Source: Apostichopus japonicus (lineage: Eukaryota; Echinodermata; Holothuroidea; Aspidochirotida; Stichopodidae). Taken from it: a stretch of DNA of 64,000 nt. This document shows, one piece after another, positions 40,175-53,775 of the stretch; the first letter of the stretch is position 1, and each line of letters opens with the position of its first letter. The stretch covers positions 7,973,001 to 8,037,000 of the forward strand of contig NC_092575.1 of assembly GCF_037975245.1 (NCBI RefSeq), written 5' to 3'. The position numbers were made by a program, and so were the translations under genes. The notes under the pieces were generated by a model. It made no database searches, was not told where the DNA came from, and was given only the letters and a program-made list of their open reading frames with translations.

Positions 40175-42977
40175 CTGAAAAGATACAAAATTAGAAATAT
40201 CGGAAATTGATGTTTATTAAGATTATTGCCAGATTTGGGCAGCAGGAATGCAAGTGACATATGGAAATAAATCTTGCAGCAAGTATTTCCTCTCATGATA
40301 TTGATAAAAAACCGTAATGAAACAAACAAAGACCTCCGCTCTTTTCCTTCCACTTTTCTAAATATCACTCATCATTGTGGATATGAACCTCAACCCACTT
40401 AGAGTAGTGCAACGTAACCATTACTTGGTTGTATAATTCAGCTAAATTGAATCTGAAACCAGCCATTCCTGCTAGACTTCTCTGTTTTATAACTATGACA
40501 ACCTCCACCATTGTATATATACAGTCTAATATACACTATACTGTATATGTGTATTAGGCTGCACTGTGCAGTTTTGCTATCATAATCTACTGGTACCATA
40601 TTATATCCAACTATTATTGAAGGGAACAACCAGGCGCCTGAAACTCAAGTCCCATTACTGTAATAGTCCAAACAAAATCAATGAGAAATAAGAAATTTGG
40701 TACTTGACTAAGTACTAACAATACTTGCTAAACATGTAAACTCAATGATATCAGGGAGAACTCTAATACCTCTATCAAACTATTCACTTATGAACTGACT
40801 ACAAACTTTTGTAATTAACATTTTCAAGTGTGAGTTCTTCGTATAATAGTTTGCATATATTTGAACATCATCATAATGAACAAAGTTGCAGAAAAATAAA
40901 ATTCTTTGAGTTGAGACAGCTGTAGTAATTTTTTTCTAAATCATTTTAGTCACTTCAGGGCTTATGGAACCCATTTGAAGGTATTAAATAGCAGGTTGCT
41001 TTAAAAATTATTGCACAGATAAGTAGGTATTCTTTGTACAAATATGCAAATACCTTAGAAACATTCCACGACACTTGCAACAAAAGTATGATCCCCTGCC
41101 TGATGCTTCATAATGAAATCATTTTCTCCCCCCCCCCCCCGCCCCATAAAGTTACTAATATTACGACCACGAACCTGTCCACGTACCAACCAACCCAGGC
41201 TTCATTCAACCACTCAACAAGCATATTTTTGTTCATTAAATACAAAATTCATTTATGGCCAAAAAAATCCAGTATAAGAACTAGCTATAAAGCTCTATGA
41301 TGTTTGATAAATAATGTTTCATCTTCTGGCAAGTTTGGCTACAGGTAAAGTTATGACAACTTGTCTTGTTCCCGTTACATGCCTTGATCGATCAAGTTGT
41401 CAATAAACGTAAACCACCTGAACTAATGTGACTTTGATTGAGTATTTCAAGTCTACTCTTTCTTCAATCAAGAAACCGGAAAGACCTTATAAGAACAGTA
41501 ATTAATCTCTATTGAAACATTCATATCTACAGGCATACTATACACTGTGCCTGTTAGACTAATACATCTCCTCAAATTTCAATTTCTACTTTACTTTCTA
41601 CTAGCTTGGTTTGAAGAAGCATTCCATTGAATTGAAAGGGTTTTTGCTATATACTACAATCCCATTAAACTAACAGCCTTTGGCCTGAAACTGTCCAACA
41701 AATTGCTGTAATTAAGTGGCAAAAATTTGATATAAAATGCTTTATAGTCTATTTGCTTTCAATTTTTTATCTTTTCTTTTTCATCTTGTTTAAGCCAAAC
41801 CTAAGAAAATAACATGTGGTTTTATAGTTGTACCAAAGAGCTGCTACTTGGACAACTAGAGGCTCCCTCCCTGTTTATAACTTTAGGTAAAATGAAAGTT
41901 CACAGGAATCCAAAGAAATCTTATAACCTTGCTGTCCATGTTACCATGACGACGAGCATGAACCAGCTAACAAAGTGGTCAATATAATGAATATATATCA
42001 AGCTCCGCAAGGGAATTGACTTTTTGATAATAACACAAGGACAACACCATTATTTCTTTGTCTAATTTTCAAGGGTAGTATATACAGTGTTGATATTTTT
42101 ACAAAGATCATAAGAGTGCCCCACCTGAGCACTTTTCAAGGGCCTTTCCCAAACTCAAACCTGTCGTTCTCAAGGACCCCGTATTAAATTCTCCCTGCAC
42201 TTACATCAATAGGGAGAGAACATGCATGAGAACACTGTCCACGTTTATCACAAACCTTGGGACACTATAGCGCCCAGCACCATTCAAGGCCACATGCTAG
42301 TTTAAACTGCAGATATCTATCTATTAAAGTCTATGCTCAATTTCAATGTTGTTAAACTGAGATATCCACATAAGATATTTTAGAAATGCCGTTAGCCTGG
42401 ATGATTCCTTCACTCCCTCTCTCTCCCCCTCCATCCCACTCCTGAACACCTTCCTATAGCGTCCCTTTAGACTTCTTGACCAATGTTTGAGACAATAGCT
42501 GTACCTTATAAACGACTATCATTTCAAATCATTGGTTCATAACTGAATAAGAAGGTAAAGGATACAGAACTGGTCTTAATCTCATGGTACATTAAAGGAC
42601 CACAAAGGAGAATGTAGTAACTAAAGTTTTGAGATGGTCAGAAATGAAGCACTTTCTTTTACAAAGATTATCACTCTTTAGGACAGCATGCAGTAGCCTG
42701 TTAATAACACTGAAATACCATTCACCTCAAAATACAATGTTTAGTCACTTAAGTGCTATATACACCATGAGCCTAAAAACAAATCTTGTAAATTAAATAG
42801 GCTAAATGAAAATGCAGTAGCTACACTAAGAATGCTATGCATAGAATGTATAACATTTATGAGAGAATAGTTATGTCATTTAAATGACATTTAAAAAATG
42901 ACTGCATTGTATGATATCATTTGACCTTTAACTTTTTTATCAACATTAGGTGAAGATGTGACTTATCATGTTCTTAT

Positions 42978-43291
42978 ATCAATTGATGTAATCTTTAAGA
43001 GATTGATCATAAATCAATAACTTGTGGCATTGACTGATCTACTAATAAAGATAACCGCATCAATTGATGACCATTCGATGAAGGTCTATTACTAATTGAT
43101 TGTACAACTTATATAGCCAATATAAAATTATTGATAATAAGTCCATGTAAATTAATCGATCAGAAATCAATATGGCTGCTCTGTGGTTGCTTGATTGATC
43201 AATTTCTAGGGCCTCTAGTTTTAAATTCCTACAGGTCTGTGGTCAAAATTGACTGATCAGTCCAATTACCCAAAAGTTCATTGGTTGATTT
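42978..43291. promoter_or_regulatory. Dense cluster of ATTGAT/ATCAAT motifs (candidate intronic enhancer)
   Basis: About a dozen ATTGAT, ATCAAT, ATCGAT or TGATTGAT words occur in about 310 bp. They include ATCAATTGAT at 42978 and again near 43060, AAATCAATA at 43011-43019 and 43164-43172, and TTGATTGATCAA at 43191-43202. AAATCAATA is the reverse complement of TATTGATTT, the core bound by Onecut/HNF6 homeodomain factors. TGATTGAT resembles PBX/Exd sites. Regulatory function is inferred; a simple degenerate repeat cannot be excluded. Confidence 0.4.
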
Positions 43292-44380
43292 ATCCCTGAA
43301 ACCTGATACATTGGGAATGTTAGACTAGCTGCCAAGGTTCTCTGTATCTAGAATGTTATCAAAGTACAACCAGTCTTGTAGAAGAACTATTTTCCTCCTT
43401 GAATAAGTGAGTTAGAAATTACAAAGAAATCACCAAAAACAATTTCAGCTGAATTTTCTGTGATGACATCATTACTCTGTTATGCCAGATACATTCACAA
43501 TAAAACCGACGATGTTTAAAAAAGGCCATATCTTCGTCACACAAAATGCTACGATCATGTGCTTTGGATATGTAGCTGCAGAATATCAGCAAAATTTGAT
43601 CAAGTTATCAACTTTAGCTATCGGAATGTTCCTTTCATCTTTCATTTCGTTGCCAATTCCTCATTTAGCCTCACTTCCTGCTTGTTAGCCATCTGATCTG
43701 AGGCTGCTGTATGGTTGGGGACACTATTGTTTTAACTTTGAGCTGTTGCAGATGTTGTCATGTCATTCACGTTAACTCATTGTTACACTATACGAAAACT
43801 AACCCAAGGGACCCCATTCTTTTGTGCACTCAGGCAGGAGAATCTCCCCCCCCCCACCTCCCCCGCTGGTGTTTGTAGCTCTACTAGAGCATCATCTCTT
43901 TCAACTAATCAATATTAGTAGCCCAATCTTCTGTTGACACCCTGTTCCACCCCCACTAACATTGTTACCACAGCAATAAATACAGGCTCAACTGGCCGCA
44001 ACAGCTGAAAGTTCTGGGCACTTTTCCTCAATTTAAACCTGCCCTCTAGACTCATTTTTCTTCTTCAAGTCCTTTCAGATATTCCCGCACAAGCCTGCCT
44101 CTCTTCTCCTATCTAATGAGTACCCCAGGCCTGAAGCGCTCAATTTGTGACCAATGATGCTGCAGCCACAAACTCAAAGTGTGCGTGCAAAAGGGGAACA
44201 AATTTCAATCAGGCTCAGCTGTACAGGAAAGAAAATTTGGCAATCATCCAAGCTTTTTCTATGCAATTACAGCAAAACTCTTTAGTAAATTTTAACCATC
44301 CAAGAGTCACGGTTCTACGGTAGCAGGCCAGGTCTTTATCCCACAGTCGATTCTAGGAAAATATTAACTTTTTGAAGAAA

Positions 44381-44405
44381 GCTTCAGTTCAGTTCAGTTC
44401 AGTTC
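44381..44405. repeat. (CAGTT)n microsatellite
   Basis: Four to five tandem TTCAG pentamers. Confidence 0.85.
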
Positions 44406-45176
44406 CTTGATCTTGAGTTCAAAGACTAACTTGCACTTCATGGTTACAACAATTTTTGGTTTCAAAGCTATATATATATATATATTTATAGAGAGAGAGC
44501 TTCACTTTAAGATAGCCAAACTAAAGGTTTGCTTACCAAACCTGGCAGCTATGAGTTTCCTGAAAGGGAAGAATTTCTGCCAATCCACAGAAAATTAATC
44601 CTTTACTTAACTGGATGACAAGAGCTCATTATTTTTTTGACACACATGCCTTGTTCCTCATACATGCCTTATTTGTTCAATCTCACTTCAAGCATTAGTC
44701 TCTAAAAGGATTTTTTTATGTTCAACTAAAGTATATTTTGGGTTGCATTGTTGAATGCAACTGGCCTAGAAGGCTATAACAATGGCACTGTCAGTAGCTT
44801 ACTGTAGCTTTAACATTTCTAGGTTCTTTGTCGATGTAAGTAAAAACAGAGTCTGAAAGTTGTTTGAGGTTCATTGCCAATTATTTCTGCACATAAATGT
44901 GCAATCATGCTAAAAACGTGTTCTGTAACATCTAACTGATGTCTGTGTAGGCTGTGGTTTCTGTGTTAACATTGAAGAATTGAACCTTTTGGCATGAGTA
45001 TTTTAAGTTTGAACATGTTAGTACATCTGGACAGTTGCAGTATACACAGAATGTACAATAGCATTAATTAATTCTTCACATAAAAGATGTAGCAGCAAAA
45101 GCATCGCAGACCCCTTCCCAAGATAGAAATCAGCCAACATTTGTGTTGTCCCTCCGCCACCACCCTTCTCCCTCCT

Positions 45177-45191
45177 CCCCCCCCCCCCCCC
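45177..45191. repeat. Homopolymer C15
   Basis: An uninterrupted run of 15 C (G15 in the sense transcript). Similar runs of roughly 9-13 G/C lie near 456, 4279, 23032, 28690, 41128, 46467, 52676 and 54792, and a shorter run lies near 43847. Confidence 0.9.
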
Positions 45192-48065
45192 AATTCAAAA
45201 TCCTGGCTACCAGTCTGCATCACAGATGTATGTCATATGAGTATATGTCAGGATAACCACTTGGAAGGTGAGTGAATGAGGAATGAGAATAGAGCCTTTA
45301 ATAATACTTACAGTACAGGGGTCTTTTCAAATTTATTTTTCATGGCCTTGTTATTGTTATTATGTACAAAAAGAACCATTATTTGGCTATTCATTTTACC
45401 TGAATGATATCATACATACAATATGAATCCCCGACCTGCACTATATTCAGTACCTGTTTATTTAGCAGATCTGAATAGTCACTGGTCTATCATTTCTCAT
45501 CAATCTATCATAATCATAATGACCTGTTCCAAAAACGGTAAAAGTGATACCCATTGTAGCTACTGCAGAGTAACAGCATCCCTTTTCTGTGAAAAAAACA
45601 GTTTTTTATCGAGGCATATCCTATCATTTAAGGGGCCAAAAATTTAGAATAATAATTATGGGGGGCCATTTCAATCATGATTAAACTACGTAGCCCATGG
45701 CTACAAGTTAAGCCTCAGAGCCGAGAACTACATAAAGAGGAGGCTAGAATGCTGAGCTCAGCTTGTTGTGTGTGAAGCTGGGTCATTACTCAGAGTGTAC
45801 GACCTCTTGGGATGATTTTCATACTTGGTGGTAATTAGAAGCCATCATAAATAACTGGAATTCTTAATCTCCTATAGAGGATGCTAGGTTATGTGGAAAA
45901 CTAACTATTCCTAGCATGTAAACCGGAGGGAGATGTATGTACACAACACAAATAAATAGAAAAGTGCAATATATTAATGTCAAGCCAGCAGATATATTAT
46001 GTATATATGCTCGTCAGCTAAACCAGGCAGTTATATCTTTGGTGGGTGCATTACAGTATTATATCTTTAGCTTCCATTGACCATTTTCACATTTGCTACA
46101 AAGCATGTATGCCAGTGTTCAACAGCTAAGCTGTATGTGCCACTAGTAGCCTGTTAACATAAAACCAACCTTTACACCACGAAAGAGAATATAGACTACA
46201 AAGTTAAGAACACTTTTTCAAACTTCTTTTGGTTTCGTACAAAAGGAGCTGATAATTCTACTGTACTACATGGTCTGCAATATTTTCAACCCAAGTAGAT
46301 ACTAAATAAACCATGGCTGTTTAACATACACCTATATTTTGTGACAAGCATAAAAGACATTCATTTTATGCCTTCACAGATGATTCCAGGTGGGAATTTT
46401 TTAAATCACCTGGGTATTTTTATTAAGTACTAGTGTGGCTGATTGCACATCACAGATAAAGGCAAGGGGGGGGGGGGTATTTAAGACAAAAGTATCTTAA
46501 TGACTCATACATTGTCAATTTCACAAAATTTATGGGAGAAAATGATCACGTAATTAGGCAAGTAATGACGGCAACTGACCTTACAGATCTTGGTGGAATA
46601 TTTCTATGCTGTCTGGTACCTGATGGACATGACTAAGGTGTTAATGGTGACAGATACGTACAATCATAATGCAAGAAGAATATTCGAAGGCCTGAGCAGA
46701 CAGTATGTACGTATAAGTATGAGACGAGTACAGTAGAAGAACATGTAAAATACACAACAGGTCAAAGGAAAGCAAACTGCCCTGAGGAAACTAATCTTAG
46801 TCAAATATAAGAAGAACATTTGAAAGCTAATTATTTTGAAGTTAGCCAGTATTACAATAACCTTGATACAAAAAGTCCTTTTTTAGGGGTTTAATAAGGA
46901 TGGACTAAATCTTGAATCTTATATTCCACTGGGAATGCACGGAACATATATAGCTGCTGATATCACCTAAAAATCAAGAAACTAGCCTTGGTATCCTTTT
47001 ATCTTGCACTAGAAATCATATTCACCTAACAAAAGGTAGTGGACAGGAATTTGTCTCAACTCTCTCGGTTTGGTGAGCAGTCTTCTTGGACACTCCATTT
47101 CCGATTTGATATCATGAAGGATGTTAATGATTTTTCCATAATTTACTCTAAATATTGAGATATATACTAAGTAGACTTTATGCATAATGTGCCTGCATTC
47201 ATGTTTCCTGTTCTTACCTACAACCTATAGCTAATTCCTGAACAGTTGCAACAGTTTCTAGGGTTACTGTCCACACCTCTCTATGATTGATCTGCTCAGT
47301 TGTTTTTCATTTTTGACACTTTTTTGTAATGAGAAATCATTGAACACATCAATGATTTTTGGCCTCAGATGATGTCAACGATAATGTCAACTATTATGTT
47401 ACGATTTTAAGCAGTTTGTTTTTATATCACCTCACACGGAAAAATCACTTAATATTCCAACGTAAGATATGATAACTTAGGAGAACAACTTTTAAAGTAG
47501 ACTGCTGCTTATCTGTAAGTACTCACTTAATTGTTGAAGCAATTATAACCCTATTGGTCGTGTTCATCGTAAACAGTATGAATAATTGACTCCTAGAGTT
47601 GAACAGGGAACTACAGAGATATTATTGTTTCAAGGATATAGCACTTATCAGGCAATTAAGGACAATCATTGCCAAACATTCAAGCACTCAAAGTACATTG
47701 ACAGAGAGTGTGAAGAACAAGGGACAAAAATTGTGTCATGAAATGGTTGTCAATTACCAAACTCATTGCCCAAAAAAGGTTCCACTCTTTTATCATTGTA
47801 CAGGAATATCGGAAGTAGAGAACAGTTACATAATATATGATAGTGTAGTAGTACAAACAACATTATCCATTGATGAAACTAGCTCTGATTTAGACAATCA
47901 ATAAGTGTCAAGTGGAACTAACTTACATTGCACAAAATTAAGCTCATGTCAGTGATTCTTTATGATGCAGTGGGAGGCTATTTACTACATGGATCACTGA
48001 CATTGTCTACAACAGTAGCTGTCTGCAGAATAAAGGGGTGTTTGGTGAAAATGGTCAAACATTTT

Positions 48066-48160
48066 TAATAATAATAATAATATCATAAAATAGTACTTTT
48101 ATAGCGCGTTCATCAGCAACGCTGCTCGAAGCGCCTTACAGGAATCGAAACAATTAATAT
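48066..48160. repeat. Interspersed GCGC-type repeat preceded by (TAA)n
   Basis: An (ATA)n tract is followed by TTTTATAGCGCGTTCATCAG, then CAACGCTGCTCGAAGCGCCTT. The pairing of TATAGCGC with a nearby AAGCGC(C/T)TTACA is a pattern I recall as widespread in marine invertebrate genomes. GCGC...AAGCGC is locally self-complementary. Family assignment is from memory and uncertain. Confidence 0.5.
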
Positions 48161-51100
48161 ACAGGAAACATTAAAACAAATAGTAGAAAAATATCGCCTA
48201 AAAGGTATACACCATTAATAGCAGAATGTGTTAGCTACTGTAGTTCAGTGAGTACATATAAACTGTTAGTACCATATGTCTCAATGATTTTTAAAGACAA
48301 AAACAACAGTGCTGTAATTGTAATGTTCACTGTACTGTAAGTCACCAAATATAAGACCGTCTGATTTAAGGAAACCTATTAACAGTCTCCGATTAACTTT
48401 TCAAAGTTAGCCGATCATGATACAGCCTGACTGGTCTCCAGTGTCTTAATGAATCCGCCATTACAGTGAGACTGAAAGGACATTTCCTATCTTGTGTTCA
48501 GGAGGTGTATATATCTTCTTTTATTCTTCTTCTTCTTTTTTTTCTATCATGTTGGGCAAACATTTCTAAAATCCTCATAACCAATTAAATACTTGTGCAA
48601 ACTTACAGAGCTCTTACAACCAATGCAAACTTCCAGATAAATAATTCAATCTTAACAGACTAAGATCTTCTTCACACCCTGTTATTTCCAACAACCTGCT
48701 GGACAGATTATGGATAAAATTATATTGCGGTACACTTCAACTGTTCTTGCTAAATTGAGCAAACAGGGTTGCAACTGTACAGGGAATTTGATGTTATTAT
48801 ACTAAGAGTAAGACTACCGGCATATTTCTACTACGGTATAGTAGAAATGTCAGTGCCCCTGGAACCGTTAACAGAGCGTTACAGTTCAACCCAAAAAAGA
48901 AAATCCACTGGCAACGTTTTCTACTATGCTGTTTCATTTCCTGCAGTCCTAAAAATGGGCAAAACTATATAAATCTCGCTTGATAAGGAGTATTTTCAAG
49001 ATAATTTCAATGAATATTCTGGTGACATACACTTTGTTCTGTAGGAAAGGTACATTATTACTAACAGTGAAACCATAATGGGCTAAGCAACAGAGTTACA
49101 TCTATGGATCCAGACTCACAAATCATGAGATTATCATATTTTGACCTCTTCTTGGTCCAAGTGACTGTTGACTAACTTCCCCCCCCCTCCCCCACCCCAA
49201 CCAAAAAAAAAATAGGGTTCTTATTATACTCACTTTTGTGAAGGAAATAATCAGTGTGAAGTTCATACAAATTCTTACTTCTGAGTTATCATTTTTAGAG
49301 GGTTAAATTAAAAGTTTACACACATTGGAGATAGGTGACTAAGAATTCCTTACATTTCAATTATTTTATATTGGTATAATCTTTTAAATCATTGAAGTCA
49401 TAGCAACTGTTTCTCTTGTGTTGTTTAAAAAGTCAACAGAAATAAAGGTCACCAAATTTTAATACAAAGTTTAGGAATATTTTCCAAAAAGCCCTCTATT
49501 AAGATGAAACAACAGAAAATTAGCAGTTTTTTCCTCTTAAAATGTAACTTAAAATTAATGTTATCTTTTAAAACATTACAACATTCTGCCTCTTCCAACC
49601 TAAGGTCCACAAAAGCCCTTTCCTCCTAATTACCATAATCCTCTCCACAGTGGCAGCAGGTGTTGTGTCAGTTCAAGATATTAAGCTTACATCACACTGA
49701 AAGCTGCTAGAACTATACCAACTGCCAAGTGCAGTCAATGTGTTAGGATATCACAGTTCGTCAACACATAATAGTAACCAATAATAACCATAGGCCAAGA
49801 ATTGCTTCACCTACAAACATTGCTAGACTTATTCTTACTTCACACAGCTGCATCAGGCCTTACAGCTACATCTTCAGCTGCATTTCCTAACTAGCAATGG
49901 CCATTAATTCATCTAACTGTATTGTTTGTGGGTCGCAGGCATTAACTATGACTAATTAGCAACCGCAGATCAATAAAACAGCGTCGAACATTCCCCTGTA
50001 AACATAATTCAAACTCACTTTTGCCAAAGCCAGAGAAGAAAATCAATTTTGTGATATTCAATACTACATGTAATCACTTATTTTCATACACACGCATCAA
50101 TAATTCATAAGATAGGTGAAATGTTCTATGTAAAAGCAATAACTTCAGGAATACAAACTGGGGAAAAAAAAACTTTTGGTTCCATAATAATGGAGAAGAA
50201 AGGAAGACAGTCTTTCAGAATGAAGTAAAGAAAGAGAGAGTTTTAAAGGAATCTGAAAATATTGCATCAAATAGTTTTTGTATCCAGGAAAATATACCCA
50301 AGATAACTGGCACCTATGGGCAGTTTATAAGGGAGTGGTCTTTTGTATTTTACCATTGCAACCGGTGTAAATGGGATGAGGGAGTTTGGGCCTACCTAAG
50401 AGGAATGGATCGTTGTGGGTTTTAATGGGGACTGGCAGGGAGGAGTTAGAGAAGATATGAGGAAGCTAAATCTGAATCCTAGTTAATTTCATCTACGTGA
50501 AAGGTAATTCATTAAAGATTCGTAATACCAACTGAATTCAAAACAATTTAATAATGAATTGTTTTAATAAATTATTCATGACATAGTCCTGGGTCGTGCA
50601 ACATAATTTCTTCCCAAAGAAGTGATTGCTTGATGTTTATCAATTTCCCAGTACCCTCCATAACCAGGTAATAGAACTTGTCATCCTACATTCAGTAGCA
50701 CGATCATCCCTCCCCTTGACTGACCCCTCCCACTCCTGTCCACCCTGCCCCACCACCATTTCAATCCAGCAGCATGCATTCCATATTGCTCCCTCAATGA
50801 ACCTACAGTATCCTCTTGTCCTCCTCCTCCTGAGTTTGTTATCTCTAAGAAGTCCTTGGAGTCATTTATCGATTCACCAGAACAACTAGCTTCTTCTATT
50901 TTATTCCCACTCATAAAGGGCTGATCAATCTGACTTTCAAAATATATTTTGCTTACCAAGCTGAGGTCCACTTTCCTTTCTTAGTGGATTCTCAATCCCT
51001 CCCAAAACAATTTGTCAGAGACTTAGTATTTTGACATGTCTTGCTCTGACATTCATCGAATGGTATGCATGCATATGATTTTAAGATGGTATGCATTATA

Positions 51101-51908
51101 AAGCAGGCAAGGTTTTTCAAATACCATTTGTCCCCTGTGGTTACAAATCAGTTTTCTGGGAGAAACCAATTTAAAGATCTCTCTCCCTTTGTCAGACATA
51201 ATCAGTTAATCAGGAATTGCACTCCTCCTTTCCCAGTTTCTGACAAATCAGCCAATCATATGAAAATAATCATAGAAAAATTATGGATTTGCACATCTCT
51301 TTCGAATATTAAAGCCTTCTATAAGGGCTGTATCATCATCACACTGCGTTATTTTGCCAAGTAATGTTCACGTATATATGCTCTCAATCGGATCAAGCAA
51401 TTGATGATGATGCTAATACCTTTGATGATGCTAATACCTTTGAATGCACGCACCATGCAGTAATTTGTAATTTAAATACCATTTCATCCACTTAAGAAAA
51501 TGTTATTCTGTGTCCCTCAGATTAAGTGAAGTGATTGATTGTCTTATTTGAAAAAAATTTATAGCTCAATCCTAATTTCATTTTTTTTTTTCAGGTGTTT
51601 TTCAGGTTCCTAAGCATTTCTTCAACAGCGGAGGAATATAGCACCACAAAAATGTGATAAAATTTAACATAAAATGCCAATTTGCAAGTCTGTTACTTGG
51701 TCTGTCCGCTAGTTGTTGTGTTGGTAGAACATATATATATGCCTCTAGACTAGATAAAAACTGGGAAACACTAGCTGTTGTTGATGGTCATATCTTTCTT
51801 AATCCATCCTCCCTCCTCTCTTAGCATGACCGGCGATGACTCATCATCACATCAAACTGGAAAGGGTTTATCCCTTATCAGAAAAATCAGTGGGAAGTGT
51901 TGACTTAC

Positions 51909-51993
51909 TTTTTTATCATCTACTCTGTGATCTCCGCTTTGCAAGACTTGATCTACAGACAGCGGATCAACAAAAGTCACAAATCCAAAACCC
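51909..51993 (-). CDS. Musashi-family RNA-binding protein, internal exon: second half of RRM1
   Basis: This 85-nt internal exon starts with one base that completes a split codon, followed by 28 codons reading GFGFVTFVDP, then LSVDQVLQSGDH and RVDDKK. GFGFVTF is the core of the RNP1 octamer on the central beta strand of an RRM; the usual leading Arg would come from the split codon. The two Phe side chains that stack on RNA bases are present. The acceptor is TTCTCTCGCCAG and the donor is AAA|GTAAGT. The 5' junction is phase 2 and the 3' junction is phase 0. Musashi proteins bind UAG-containing mRNA and control translation in neural and stem cells. The spacing from RNP1 to the linker (next exon) and the linker itself fit Musashi better than DAZAP1 or hnRNP A/D. 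The exon with the first half of RRM1 was not found between here and base 64000. Identity is by recalled family pattern, not a database search. Confidence 0.9.
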
Positions 51994-53544
51994 CTGGCGA
52001 GAGAACATAAGATAAAAAAAACATCAATTAAAAACCTCAACATATTGACATGTACCTTAATCCATGATACAAATATATGTTTAGTATTCATGAGTGACAG
52101 CACTGATTAACTGTACACAACTCAAGAGTGATAACAGTACTCATCCCAACTGCCTTGTGAACAGTTTGTACTGTTGGTATACCATATATGGGAAGAATGC
52201 AATTGTAGTGAGAGGCAGGTAAGACAAAGAGTGAAGGAGTGAAGTGTTATTACACTGTTTAAACCAAAGTGATCAATCAAAAGTTATAAACCAGTGACTT
52301 AACGTAGTTAAACCTGATCAAACTGAAACAGAAATTGTCATATTGATTTCTTCTCATAGTGTTGAAAAGACCACATGGAAAAACTTCTCAATTACCCAGG
52401 CATACAATGTGGTTTCAATTGGGATACTGCACAGAAATGAAACAAAATCTGTCGTCAAAAATGAAAAGGTGGAATTCACAAAAATAGTGCTCACAAGAAA
52501 TCCTAGTAAGGTGCAAATTTGTCAGTTGTCACACATACTCCTCACCAATTCAAGGATTCATATAAAATCCTACATCAGCTGTCTAATTGGCAACATGTGT
52601 AGTGGCAACTAACATGATGAGAGTCATACATAGTTCATATGACCAACAAGATCACATCACATCCCATCCCCTCACCCCCCCCCCCCAAAAATACAGTTCA
52701 ATATTCCATAGGGTTCTCACTTAAATTATGTACATTTTATTAGAGAAAGTTAACCATATTGGATGTGTTACAGTTTATAATAATTCTTTACCGTTGGTTT
52801 TATTTCTTCAATAGTATCACTTGTCATATAGGATTCAAGACATGCCCGATGGGATGAAGTATCCTGTTCTGGCTTGATACAGTATTTGTGTTTAAAAGGG
52901 GATCTAATTTAAATTCCACTCTGGGCACATGTACCAAACCTCATAGTGATTTAAAATCTTCATATCCTTCGTTTACAATACAAGATTCTCTATCAGGAAT
53001 GTACACCATTAAACGAAATTATAGAAATATAATATGTTAATATAAAGAGAATTGTGGATACATTTTATCTGAGTAGAATTTTGTAGACATGAATGACGTT
53101 TATCTCATCTGTTGGTTTGCTGACTACGATTATGAGCATGTGCTGAATGCTCATCATTTTGAATAATAATTTATGGAAGTAAACTTTCTAATTATACAAA
53201 AACTGTCTTTATCTCATAGTTAATAAATGGAAAACTTTACCATTATAGGAGTGAGAAAAAGTTTAAGCAAAGTGTATAGAAAAGTGTTATCATGCAAGTT
53301 TATTATTGGTCATAAAATTACTGATCAATTATAATTTTGTACATTTTTACAATTGTTTTTTTTAATCAAACGAGTTGAATTCGTAGGTATTAATAGTGCA
53401 TTACTCGTTTTGTAATGTCCTGGAACATGACATGCGACGCAGCTAATAATCATGTATATAGTTAGTTACCCACTACCCAGTAGTTACTGTACATACAGCG
53501 ATATGATAACAGATAGTAGTCAATATAGTAGTTTATACAAACTA

Positions 53545-53775
53545 TGCAATAGCTACATCTAGCTTTTATTGATCAATCATGTACATACATCACAGCTAAA
53601 TCTAGCTATCTTAGCTCTAATGATTACAGCCCATGATGTATATACAAGCTATCAATATAATCAAATAACTACATCTAGCTATTGATCAATAATGTATGTA
53701 AGTATGTACACATAGCTACATCTAGCTATTCACTATTATGATCACAGTTATATACTATCTAATAGCTAGCTAGCT
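53545..53775. repeat. Degenerate repeat based on AGCTACATCTAGCTA
   Basis: Variants of AGCTACATCTAGCTATT recur at about 53551, 53597, 53668 and 53718, interleaved with TTGATCAAT and ATGTACATAC words. The segment ends in TAGCTAGCTAGCTG. It looks like an old, decayed minisatellite. Confidence 0.6.

Larger units (their letters stand above)
40175..51908 (-). other. 11,734-bp phase-0 intron between RRM1 and linker exons
   Basis: The intron is bounded by GTAAGTCAA (donor, minus strand) and TATCTTTTCAG (acceptor). Internal items are an ATTGAT motif cluster at 42978-43291, C-rich homopolymers (around 41130, 43847 and 45177), an A/T dinucleotide tract at 44.47 kb, a (CAGTT)n microsatellite at about 44381-44405, a GCGC-type interspersed repeat at about 48.07-48.16 kb and an 18-bp direct duplication at 51.40-51.44 kb. 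Long stretches such as 45.2-48.0 kb and 48.2-51.4 kb show only short unsupported open frames. Confidence 0.88.

Noticed and set aside
39695-40210. The longest open frame of the window, 171 codons on the plus strand
   Set aside because: It overlaps the well-supported linker exon in antisense, has low-complexity Lys runs from an A-rich tract and no recognisable domain; treated as chance.
47599-47904. A 101-codon plus-strand frame
   Set aside because: No family resemblance, no splice or promoter context, and antisense to the host intron; not enough to call a gene.
3431-51993. Assignment of the gene to DAZAP1 or hnRNP A/D
   Set aside because: Those families lack the VTRTKK-[IM]-F-[IV]-GGLS-xx-TTVED junction seen here and have different linkers.
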